From contig WKLE02001372.1 of the NCBI GenBank assembly GCA_014885115.2, positions 1-41,125 of the forward strand: a stretch of 41,125 bases of DNA, given 5' to 3'. Numbering within the stretch: the first letter of the stretch is position 1; the number at the start of each line of letters is the position of its first letter. Below the pieces are notes generated by a model, which was given only the letters and a program-made list of their open reading frames with translations, did no database searches and was not told the origin of the DNA. This document shows, piece after piece, positions 12,001-21,058 of this stretch. A program made the translations under genes and the position numbers. This DNA is from Asterionellopsis glacialis. Its lineage: Eukaryota > Bacillariophyta > Plagiogrammaphyceae > Rhaphoneidales > Asterionellopsidaceae.

Positions 12001-13812
12001 AATGTTCTATTTTGTACCCCGGGCTGTAGTCGAAAGGACCTACCAAGTGTTGCTCCGCGAAATTAACTTCACGTTGATACCTTTATGCGCATTGCTTTGG
12101 TCCTTTCTATGTCGCTTGTTCCGCTTTCCCCGGTCTGTATTGTACTTGGTAGTACTGTTCCAAACTAGACCCAATTTTTCCATTGTCTTTGTTGTTGAGC
12201 CATGATTGTTTGTTGATAATGCCGTGTTGGTTATCATATTTGCCGGCCTCAATGTTTTCTCCAAGCACATGCACGCAGCTTGAAGGTAAGATACTTGATA
12301 ATTACTGCTTCATGAAAGGACCCTATATGCAGCTCACTACAAGGACTCCCTGGTGATTCACTAGGGAGCAATTGCACACTACATATTGGCTATTTATTTG
12401 TAAGCTTTGTTGCAGCAGTTTTCTTTTATTTGATTTATAAAGCTGTTTGATATATTCTACAAAAGGTACTTTAGCCGCATCTGCATGATCTCTGACTGGT
12501 TCATTAAAACAGTGTGACTCACCTGTTCCTTACGATGAGTAGACTGCAATTTAAAAAAAAATCTTTTTTTTCCATGTATCATCTGGCTATTCATGGGAGA
12601 GTATGACTTTAAACACATTTTTTTTTCCCAAGTTCCAGCGGCCCGTATCAGAAGTATTCCAAGTGATTGGGCACAGTGATGAGTTTAGAAGAAAAAATTC
12701 GGAGTGTACCGTAACTTGGAAAGGTACAGGACCTGGTAGCATATTATGGAATCTAACCTCGATCGTTTCTATCAATCGTCCTTGTTCCAAATTTTGATAG
12801 TATTTAACTTTCTTGTAGCTTTTCATTGTACTGTAGTCCGTTTCTCAAAAATATAGTAAAAACTACAATCTATGATACCAATCACTCGAAATATACGAAA
12901 ATACACTATTGACCATCAAAACGTCTCTCCAAGGCAGAATCTCAATGCAATGTCTTTTACTCTTCCTCTTACAATGTATTATAATTTCCTTCAACTGCCC
13001 AAGGAAGGTATGAAGCAACTAGTTATCCAACACAGTCAGACTCTAGAGTTTGTATACAGGCCATTGCAGCGTTCATCTTGTATCATTGTTCATAGCTGCT
13101 GCGTGCGTTTCAAGATCAACAAGTAAAAAGTAGTTACAAACTGAGCACTGCATAATATATTTTACCCGAGGTGGTATTTTAATTTAGCTATTCATACTTA
13201 ATCATAATGCACCTCAAAAGTCGACCTTCAAATCAACATCTGTTGTTTTGCCATTTTTGTCAGATATGAAAGTGCAAACAAAAAAAGGCTGGCTTTCCCG
13301 TATGGCCACAACCGACAGCCATGTCCCCTAATTTTATTTTCAGTCTGCAGGTAAATGGTATATATGCCAGACGAATCCTCCTTTGTGAGTCACTTTCAAC
13401 CTCATGTTGAATTTCATCATGATACATGATTCTTGGTGTAATGCTGTACTGACTGTAGAAGAGTTAGTTTGTAGATGGAAAACCCTCCTCGGCTGACCTT
13501 GACCAAGTGCAAGGTGTCAAAAGTAGCAAGTTATCATAAAATATTATGACCATTGAATGGTGTATTGATAGTGGTCATCATCATTGTATTGTCTATATGC
13601 ATCCAATTTCCTTTCACTTTAAAAGGTTGTTTGGTATGGACTTTATTGTTTGGAACTCACATTTTCAAATTCTCTCTCAAACCTTGCCAAAGAGAGAGAC
13701 AAAGCTTCACTGAATTGTGATTTAGACATGGCATGTCTATATCTGATTATCATTGTTCATTTCTTTTTTTCCTTTTTTAGCGTAAAAGGCAATCAAATGC
13801 TTGTCTACAGTC
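12001..13812. other. intergenic, no supported gene
   Basis: This is the region between the cyclase 3' end and the receptor 5' flank. An imperfect hairpin (ctccctggtga / tcactagggag, 12346-12368) is visible. Open frames of 60-85 codons occur on both strands at the same positions (for example 12587-12826), with no family signal. Nothing is supported as coding. Confidence 0.45.
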
Positions 13813-15540
13813 TCATGAAAGTCCAATTTCTTCATCTGAAAATTGTTCAATATCTAATTCTAGTCTTTGAATCTCGTTGGTATTGGTATTGTTGTTGCTA
13901 TTGTTGCTGTTGATCTTGCTGTTGCTATTGTTGTTCTTGTGTCTGTTTGTGAAACTATTATTAAAGCTACCACTGCTTATAATAGATTGACCTGTCACTT
14001 GTAAGTTATCATGTTCGTTGGAACAACATTCATCATTACCAACATTAATGAATTCGGATTCACAGTAGTTATGATCATCATCGTCGTCATCATCATCATC
14101 ATCACCAAAGGGAACTTGTAACCAATAGGTTTGTAATTGTCCTTTACCCTTCACTTGTACTAGACCATCTCGTGGTAGTAACCATGAATCCTTACCATCT
14201 CTAGATAACAAGGTGGCAGTTTCACAACTTACTTGTATACGGTTAGGCATACCTGTTGTTTCCATACGAGAAGCTGTATTGATGGTATCACCAAATAATT
14301 CAAATCTGGATTTATGACCTCGTAATACTCCGGCTGTGACAGATCCAGAATGCAATCCAAATCTCATGGAGAGTTTACTTAGGTTGCCCTGCATTTGTTG
14401 TCCCAAGAGTGGATCACTTACAATATCATTCATGGTACGACGACAATCTTCTGCAAATTGTGCCAATACAAGTGCATGATCATCGGAGGGGTCGGGCAAT
14501 CCTGTAACGGCTATATAGGAATCACCAATAGTTCCTAATTTGAATACTCCATAGGCTGTGGCCAACTGATCAAATTCCCAAAATATAGTTTCCAATAAGG
14601 TAAAGACTTGATTGGGTGAATTTCGAGAGGACCATTCTGTAAAGCCAACAATGTCAGCAAACATAATTGTAGCACTGGGAAATAAATCTGCAATGGGGGC
14701 TGATATAGGTTTAGGTCGGACAGCACCACTTCCTGACAATATATTTTTAGATACATTAAAGTCAGGACGTGTGATGCGTTTTTTTCGTAAAAATGTTTTT
14801 AATTGATGTACATTCTCCGAAACTTCGGGTCCCGTAATCGATTGTCGTCGACGGTACAAACTTGGACCTGATGATGATTTTTGTGGTGATGGTTGCTGTT
14901 GATTTTCAATGTCAGAGCATGTGGAATGTTCCGTCGTTGCATCAAGCACATCATTATTGTCGCCTTCTGAATGATTACTTGCCATATCAGAAAGGGATAA
15001 GAAACTTTGTCGATTTGGTCGTAAACTATTCTTGAGTGTAGGTGTTTTGTGATAATTATGATTATGGTGGTGGGAGGACGAGGCAGATGATTCGTAATGG
15101 TGATGTGAAGCAGTCCTAGTACTACTCGATATTATTTCTTCTTGTTCTTCGTCATTTTGAAACATGCGTTCCCGGACATTGGCAGGAAACATGGATTCGA
15201 CGATTCGTGATGATCGTGCCAATGCTACTAAACTTTCATCCAAATCACGTAATAAACTAGGAATCATGGGGAGCAAATACAGAGCCGTAATGACTGACAC
15301 TCCAGCAGTCGCTATATTGATGATGTGAAAGACGGTAGTGTCGGCATGTCCCAAACATCGTAATAAATGACCTGCACCGCAGAGGAAAATAAATAAGGCA
15401 AAGAGGACTAACAGTACTACGATTTTCGTCAAGACCATGCGTCGTGTCAACCGTGGATATTGGAGTAATGCGCATACAATCTGTATGGGTATGGAAAAGT
15501 ATGCAATGGTAATGGTTAAATCGGAATAGGATAAAATCAT
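13813..15540 (-). CDS. ethylene-receptor-like membrane sensor fused to class III nucleotide cyclase, 575 aa
   Basis: Residues 1-105 form three membrane helices matching the ethylene-binding domain of plant ETR1. Helix 1 has SDLTITIAYFSIP (ETR1 SDFFIAIAYFSIP), helix 2 has FIFLCGAGHLL (ETR1 FIVLCGATHLI), helix 3 ends TALYLLPMIPSLL (ETR1 TALMLVHIIPDLL). Equivalents of ETR1 Asp25, Tyr32, Ile35, Pro36, Ile62, Cys65 and His69 are D7, Y14, I17, P18, I51, C54 and H58; the last two hold Cu(I) in plants. The helix 1-2 region is 7 residues longer. A short helical linker (IVESMFPANVRERM) and a Ser/His/Asn-rich segment lead to a class III cyclase domain (about 285-480). Metal aspartates D296 (FADIVGFT) and D340 (TIGDSY) and transition-state N421/R425 (NTASR) are present. 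Purine-selecting positions are G336 and E414, so cAMP versus cGMP is undecided. No GAF, histidine kinase or receiver domain. The ATG at 15540 places D7 correctly. The C-terminus is an Asp run plus an Asn-rich tail. Confidence 0.88.
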   Translation of the reverse strand: MILSYSDLTITIAYFSIPIQIVCALLQYPRLTRRMVLTKIVVLLVLFALFIFLCGAGHLLRCLGHADTTVFHIINIATAGVSVITALYLLPMIPSLLRDLDESLVALARSSRIVESMFPANVRERMFQNDEEQEEIISSSTRTASHHHYESSASSSHHHNHNYHKTPTLKNSLRPNRQSFLSLSDMASNHSEGDNNDVLDATTEHSTCSDIENQQQPSPQKSSSGPSLYRRRQSITGPEVSENVHQLKTFLRKKRITRPDFNVSKNILSGSGAVRPKPISAPIADLFPSATIMFADIVGFTEWSSRNSPNQVFTLLETIFWEFDQLATAYGVFKLGTIGDSYIAVTGLPDPSDDHALVLAQFAEDCRRTMNDIVSDPLLGQQMQGNLSKLSMRFGLHSGSVTAGVLRGHKSRFELFGDTINTASRMETTGMPNRIQVSCETATLLSRDGKDSWLLPRDGLVQVKGKGQLQTYWLQVPFGDDDDDDDDDDHNYCESEFINVGNDECCSNEHDNLQVTGQSIISSGSFNNSFTNRHKNNNSNSKINSNNSNNNTNTNEIQRLELDIEQFSDEEIGLS

Positions 15541-16900
15541 GATGCTTTCTTCTGTTCTTCTTTTTTTTTCTTGTTCTTGGCGAAGCGTGAATTGGGAATC
15601 AAACTACCCTTGCAAATCAAGGTGCAATAAGAAGCAAAGTTTGTCGAGTGAAACTACAACCAAGGTAGGTACGTAGGTAGACCAGAAAGAGAGCAGAGAG
15701 ACTGAAAAAAGAAAGCAAAAATGCAATCAAAGTTCGTCCGGATCACACAGCCAGGACTGAAACGCAAAAAAGAAAAACGGGCAATTCGAAATTCGTACGG
15801 CTCTGGCTCTGAGCAGTATTTGCCTTTTTTCTCTTTGTTTATCCGCTAATGTGGATTACCTTCGGTACTGTTGTTAGGTATGCAATGATGGATGACCTGA
15901 GTCGGTCTTCTCTCTTCTCTTTTGTTGGATAGGAGGTTTGAGAAGACCAAGATGAATCACCCACAGAAATACGGTATAGGTGNNNNNNNNNNNNNNNNNN
16001 NNNNNNNNNNNNNNNNNNNNNNNNNNNNNNNNNNNNGGAAAATAATTAATTGAGGCCATTATCAATCGAGAGGCTCAGAAGTTTCTTGTTCAACCCCTAC
16101 TACTGACACTGACTAACACATCTTGTGTTGTCCGTATGGTACAAACTGTACTATACGTGGAAATAATTTGAGGTTTTAGCGAGCGCCGCCCGAAATAGGA
16201 CATTTTCTAGTGTTTAGGTAATGTTCTCAAAGTCTTAAACAATAAGATACGTATATTATTTTTACCTTCTCTGTTACTAAATTTTCAATATATAGAGACG
16301 TTTCAAAAGAGAATATTTTCTAATACAATTACCGTACGCTTCATTCATGGAGCCACTCCACCGTTCGTCACGATTCTGTGTTTGGGGGTTCCTTCGATGG
16401 TTGTACAGTATTATCGATAGTCCATGATGGAAGTGCAGTGTTCTCTCGCCGCAAGGAAGGCGCATCAGCATAGGTAAATAGAAGGAGCCCATAAATGAAG
16501 AGTCGCGGAAACCACTTACACAGATACCAGTTTAGGCCTAAAGACTTACGCAACAAAACAGCTACCCGTTAAATAACTTGGAATTGAAAGGAGGGAATCC
16601 GTTCTGTTTCACGTGATTGGGTCGTAGTAGTCAGCATTCGTATCTTGTACAGCCTTCCAAAAAAGGTACCTCATAAATATGGGAAATGCGTAATCGTACG
16701 TCAACAAAAGATAAAAGATATCTATTTTTCTTATTGGTGAATAATTATTGTATGACTCAGAGATTGCACGATGAAATCCTTGAAAATATAATATGGATTG
16801 CTGTCAGATTTGAAACAGCTAAAAGCGACTGTACTTTTGGCTATCGTACGAGTACACTCTTGTTTAGTACTGTACCAGGTATGCATGTTTATATCATTTC
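15541..16900. other. 5' flank of cyclase gene and intergenic DNA
   Basis: Pyrimidine-rich on the plus strand just above the cyclase ATG (15541-15580), as expected for a purine-rich leader on the minus strand. It contains the assembly gap at 15983-16036. I see no gene. Confidence 0.5.
15983..16036. other. assembly gap (54 N)
   Basis: A run of N. Any open frame drawn across it is meaningless. Confidence 0.99.
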
Positions 16901-17080
16901 GTTAGCCTCTCATGTAAAAACACCCTTGTAAATAAAAAAACACGATTACAAAATACGATTAATGATAAGCAAGCGGTTATGGACTGGATTCCTACATATA
17001 ATACACCCGGACTCTCCAAATCTTGTAACGACCGCCCTTTGAAAAAAGCGGTGTCAGTACATTTTTTAATTTTTGAAATT

Positions 17081-17146
17081 CAAGACAAGGAGTGCTAGAG
17101 CCATTACACAAGTCCACCACCACCATGTCACTCCTTGCTTTTCTTG
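17081..17146. repeat. imperfect inverted repeat
   Basis: caagacaaggagtg (17081-17094) faces cactccttgcttttcttg (17129-17146); the right arm carries four extra bases. It lies in gene-free DNA and may be the remains of a small element. Confidence 0.5.
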
Positions 17147-17299
17147 ACAATCATCTAGTCCTAGAGTTTTATATAACATTGATTTTTGTTACATTTTGTT
17201 ACAAACAACTCAGAATTATCACAAAGAAGTGTCTATTCTTTTTTGGGCCCACCTACAACCTACAAGTAGACAATGGTTAGTTCCAGCCCTAGGTGGGAC

Positions 17300-18640
17300 C
17301 TACAGGCAAAAAAGTAACAAATTTCAGTTACCTATTACTACGTAGCAGCTTCTGTAGAAAATTGGTACAAATTTCATCTCATCCATCATGCTCTCTTTCA
17401 ACTCTGATTGATTCTATTGCCAGGCACACATAATCATGGACACTACTAAAGGTTCTCAAAGAGGGAATCTGATGTGCTGCCTAATGCATCATACATCTTA
17501 CATTCATGTATGCATTGGTGGCTATCCAGTCCTGTGATGTTGCATATTTTTTGAGTTATGCATGCTACAAGTCTGCACCTATTTCTTGTCATGACCACAA
17601 TGGTGATAAATCACCAAATAGCACAACAATAAACCTTTTTAATATTTGGTTGCTACAAACATTATCTTTAACAATGATCTCAGAGCAGGTAACAGGATCA
17701 ATATATTCCCAAGTGTGTTGTTGATGATGGGATCCATGAGATCCATATTCCTTGGCAGCAGAAGGTGAGGTAAAATGTGGATTTACACCAGGAAGAAAAA
17801 GAGTGGTAAAGGAAAGGGTGGGATAGGTGATGGATGCAGGCAAAGTTAGTTTTAGTGAAAAAAATAAATAGCAAGGATAAATTTATGTTGTTACTAATAT
17901 ATATTATATTGAAGTGTTGTGACATGTGGTGTTCCAATGTGCACAGTTGCAAAGGATTTTCTCAACAAATGCATTTGGGTTTGTAACAAAAAAAAAGTGA
18001 GAAATGGATCCTATAGAGACCCATACTCACTGCACCACTTTTTCCTGATGAGGGATGATCTCTTCCACCAATTTTGGACAACAATCCACCACAAATGTAA
18101 CACAGCATTTTGACAACCCTGTCAAATCCACCATGGTGACACCTTCAGACTCTGCTCTGGCAGCTGCTTCCACCACAAATAGTTTGTACAATACCATTCC
18201 AGTTCATCCCAATGCAATTCCAAGATAAATATCTTCCATACCAAGGTATTATTGAAGTTTTGGTTACTGTGACACCCCAATTTGTTGGTAGTTTGCTTCT
18301 AAGTTTGAATTTATCAATATTAAGTTGTGATGGGGTAATTTGGATCTATTTATAGGCTTAGATCTCTAGGGTTTCTTTGGGATGCAGAGGTTGTAATTGT
18401 TGACAGACAGAGTTGTTATTTTTTTGTGTTGGTAAACTTGAATTGTGGTTGAACAGTAGGAGCTATTTTTTTTTAGCTTGATGGCAACCTGATTTTCTGC
18501 AAATTGGTTGCTTTCTTTGACTTTCTGCTTCTTGTGGGAGTACTTCTTAGTCTTGTAGCCATCAGAATGTGATGAAGCAGAGGTACACCTGGGCTGGGGA
18601 TGGTACCTCTTGGTGACAGCGATATAGTGAGGTCGAAACA
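17300..18640 (-). pseudogene. decayed coding-like sequence, unidentified
   Basis: On the minus strand, protein-like stretches appear in successive frames, broken by stops and shifts. Examples are GVTMVDLTGLSKCCVTF and VDCCPKLVEEIIPHQEK (about 18030-18140), EYIDPVTCSEIIVKDN (about 17670-17720), and IPSLRTFSSVHDYVCLAIES (about 17410-17475). A 91-codon open piece lies at 18366-18641. Composition is more protein-like than the flanks. I cannot name the family. A dead transposon or retroelement is the most natural guess, since the tract is gene-sized, heavily mutated and in gene-poor DNA, but no catalytic motif was found. Confidence 0.3.
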
Positions 18641-18989
18641 ATGTGTTACGTTTGTGCAGGTTTAATCAATACTTACTAGAGTTAAAGTTTTTGAGATTTA
18701 CTGACGGAGATTTTGACACAACCATGGATGACGCTGACTGACCACACGCTATTAGCAAGGGCACCGCACGCACACGTCAGGTCTCATCTCTCATCTCGTA
18801 CCTGTCCAACCACAACCACACCAAGCACGAAAGAAGAAAAGAGAAATCATTTCTTGGAATTTCAAAATTTGTTGCAGCTCACACTGCACCTCGATTGCAC
18901 AAAAGAAGAAGAACGACACAAAAGACACTTGACTTTCTCTGCTGTAGATTCTCGACTGATCTGTAGAGAGTCTATCATTGAGTTCTTTC

Positions 18990-20696
18990 ATGGAAGCGAT
19001 GAATGATCGAAACAAGAATAGTAATAAGAAAAATCTGGACGATGACAATGATAATCTACTCACTCAACCGTTGCTGATAGAAGATGACATTGACAATGTA
19101 TCGTCATCGTCATCATCGTCGTCGTCATCTTCTTTGTACCGAATCAAACCAAGTCGTAATATACCAATAATCTTGACATACACATTTTTAATTTTTGTGG
19201 GACGATCATTATGGAGTCAATCTGTCCTTAGTACATTTGTCTATTTACTGCAAGACAAAAATCCGCAAGCCGTGGGATACATTACTTCCATTATGGGCAT
19301 ATCGCAATTAGCCACCAGTTTTCCATCCGGTTTTTTGTCCGACACCTACCGTCGAGATGTCTTGTGTAAAGTTGCCTCCGTCATTGGGATCCTGGCGGTC
19401 GCATGGACCATCCTGACCATTCAATACTCCTTGTCCTATCTACATCTTTGTATAGCCTTGAGTATACACGGTTGTTTTTGGGGCATGGGGAATACATCCT
19501 TAATGGCACTCTTTGCCGATTCCATTCAAGATGGAGACCGATCGTATTACTTTACCAAACGTTCCATTTTAATTAAATTCGGTAATACAGCTGGACCCTT
19601 GACGGCCTTGATATTATTTGCTCTTTGGGGGAATGCATGGTCTCTCCATGATTGTGCCAATGTCATGACGGTAGGACAATGTGTCATTATACCCGCAACA
19701 GTACTTTTATGTTTCCTAAGTGATGATCATATTGCCATGGAACCCATTATTGAAGCATTAATGTTACAAGAGGAAGAAGATGATGACGACCATGACGACG
19801 AACATAATGTTGAAGAAGGCACCACAACCCACATGTTGGGGAAAGGCACCACCAACAATACTCATCATCTTGACAAGAACAATAGTAGTGTTACAATACC
19901 ACACGCACAAGTGTGTCACAATAATGACTTGCAAGAAGAGACAACAACATCAAGCGGTCTACAACATCAACAATCATCATCATCAAATGACGACCATGAC
20001 CATGATGAATACAACTGTCGTCTCGTAAAATGTATCCCCTCCCATCGGACTATCCCTGCATTAATTGCCATATCCGATGTATGTTCTGGCTTAGGTGCAG
20101 GCATGTCAATCCGATACTTTCCTATTTTCTTTGTAGAACATTTACATCTAAATCCTGTCAAGGTTCAAATTTTATACTTGGTCTCTCCTTTAGTCCAAAC
20201 TCTATTAATGCATCAAGGACAAAAATGGTCCAAACACAAGGGACGTTGTCGTATAGCTGCCACCTACAAATGGATTGGTGCAGCATGTATGATTTCCATG
20301 ATTCTTAGTTATACTACATTCCATATGCCACCATGGGTCACATGTACCTTATTTGTGATGCGGACCTCCTTTACGAATTCTACCAATGCCCTGACAAAGA
20401 GTGTCTTGATGGATCATGTTCCCAAACACGAACGGGGGAAATGGTCTGCCTTGGAATCTGTCAATATGTTTTCTTGGTCTGGCAGTGCGGCATTAGGGGG
20501 TGTAATTGTCAAATTGGAAGGGATACTGTTTAATTTTTGGTTCACCATGGGTATCCAACTACTGTCTACCATACCCTTGGTCTTGTTGTTTCACAAAGAT
20601 CAAGAACAAGATGGAACTACTACAACTACAACAACAACAGCTACTGCTACTGCTACAATGAGTAGAACAGCTACAGCTACAACTACTTCCTCATAA
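18990..20696 (+). CDS. major facilitator superfamily transporter, 568 aa
   Basis: The ATG at 18990 (catggaagcg) is preferred; the longer open frame begins at TTG. A polar N-tail carries a long Ser run, then membrane helices begin at IPIILTYTFLIFVG. The first half has the MFS loop 2-3 signature in degenerate form (GFLSDTYRRD) and helices to about residue 240. A long acidic, His/Asn/Gln-rich central loop follows (about 250-340). The second half contains conserved MDHVPKHERGKWSALESVN and FSWSGSAALGG, the form of the motif seen in a plant/protist MFS subgroup. The tail is a Thr/Ala repeat. Substrate is not predictable. The stop (TAA) is followed by further TAA/ATAAAA, a possible polyadenylation signal. 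It is convergent with the MFSD5-like gene. Confidence 0.8.
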   Translation: MEAMNDRNKNSNKKNLDDDNDNLLTQPLLIEDDIDNVSSSSSSSSSSSLYRIKPSRNIPIILTYTFLIFVGRSLWSQSVLSTFVYLLQDKNPQAVGYITSIMGISQLATSFPSGFLSDTYRRDVLCKVASVIGILAVAWTILTIQYSLSYLHLCIALSIHGCFWGMGNTSLMALFADSIQDGDRSYYFTKRSILIKFGNTAGPLTALILFALWGNAWSLHDCANVMTVGQCVIIPATVLLCFLSDDHIAMEPIIEALMLQEEEDDDDHDDEHNVEEGTTTHMLGKGTTNNTHHLDKNNSSVTIPHAQVCHNNDLQEETTTSSGLQHQQSSSSNDDHDHDEYNCRLVKCIPSHRTIPALIAISDVCSGLGAGMSIRYFPIFFVEHLHLNPVKVQILYLVSPLVQTLLMHQGQKWSKHKGRCRIAATYKWIGAACMISMILSYTTFHMPPWVTCTLFVMRTSFTNSTNALTKSVLMDHVPKHERGKWSALESVNMFSWSGSAALGGVIVKLEGILFNFWFTMGIQLLSTIPLVLLFHKDQEQDGTTTTTTTTATATATMSRTATATTTSS

Positions 20697-21058
20697 TAAT
20701 AAAACTTCACAAATTGAAATACACAAATCATTTTGACGAACTTTTATTAATGTATGGGAGAGATCAAGCCTACCATATCCAGTCGAAGCCGGTGCTTATA
20801 TTTCAACTCGTTTATGGCACATGTAACTAAGTCTATTAGAGGCATCTCGACTGCAGTATTTTCCAGGGCCGCCAAGGTTCAAAGAAACTACAGTAGGGTG
20901 CTGACCAGGTGCTTGTAGTTCTACTTATTTTTAATAAAAATGATTTAATCTAATAATTCATGTGTTTAAATTTAGCAAATTTTTGAAAAAAGTAAAGTTT
21001 TCACTTGTGGGTATAGTCTCTGGAGAGAGTAAGTATGTTTCTGTGCTGTATAGTAACT
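20697..21058. other. intergenic between convergent MFS genes
   Basis: This is the shared 3' space of two convergent transcription units and presumably contains both polyadenylation sites. No gene is seen. Confidence 0.55.

Noticed and set aside
12587..12826. Overlapping open frames on both strands
   Set aside because: Each is under 80 codons and non-homologous, and the plus and minus frames exclude each other; this is chance openness in AT-rich DNA.
4722..15540. Cache receptor and cyclase as one giant gene
   Set aside because: The cyclase frame has its own stop at 13813, and the receptor has its own ATG at 10689 with 3.1 kb of non-coding DNA between them.
15874..16065. Open frame across N bases
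   Set aside because: It runs through the assembly gap, so it carries no information.
18268..18660. Solo LTR starting tgtgacacccc
   Set aside because: No matching 3' end, target duplication or second copy could be seen; kept only as a remark in the decayed-tract finding.
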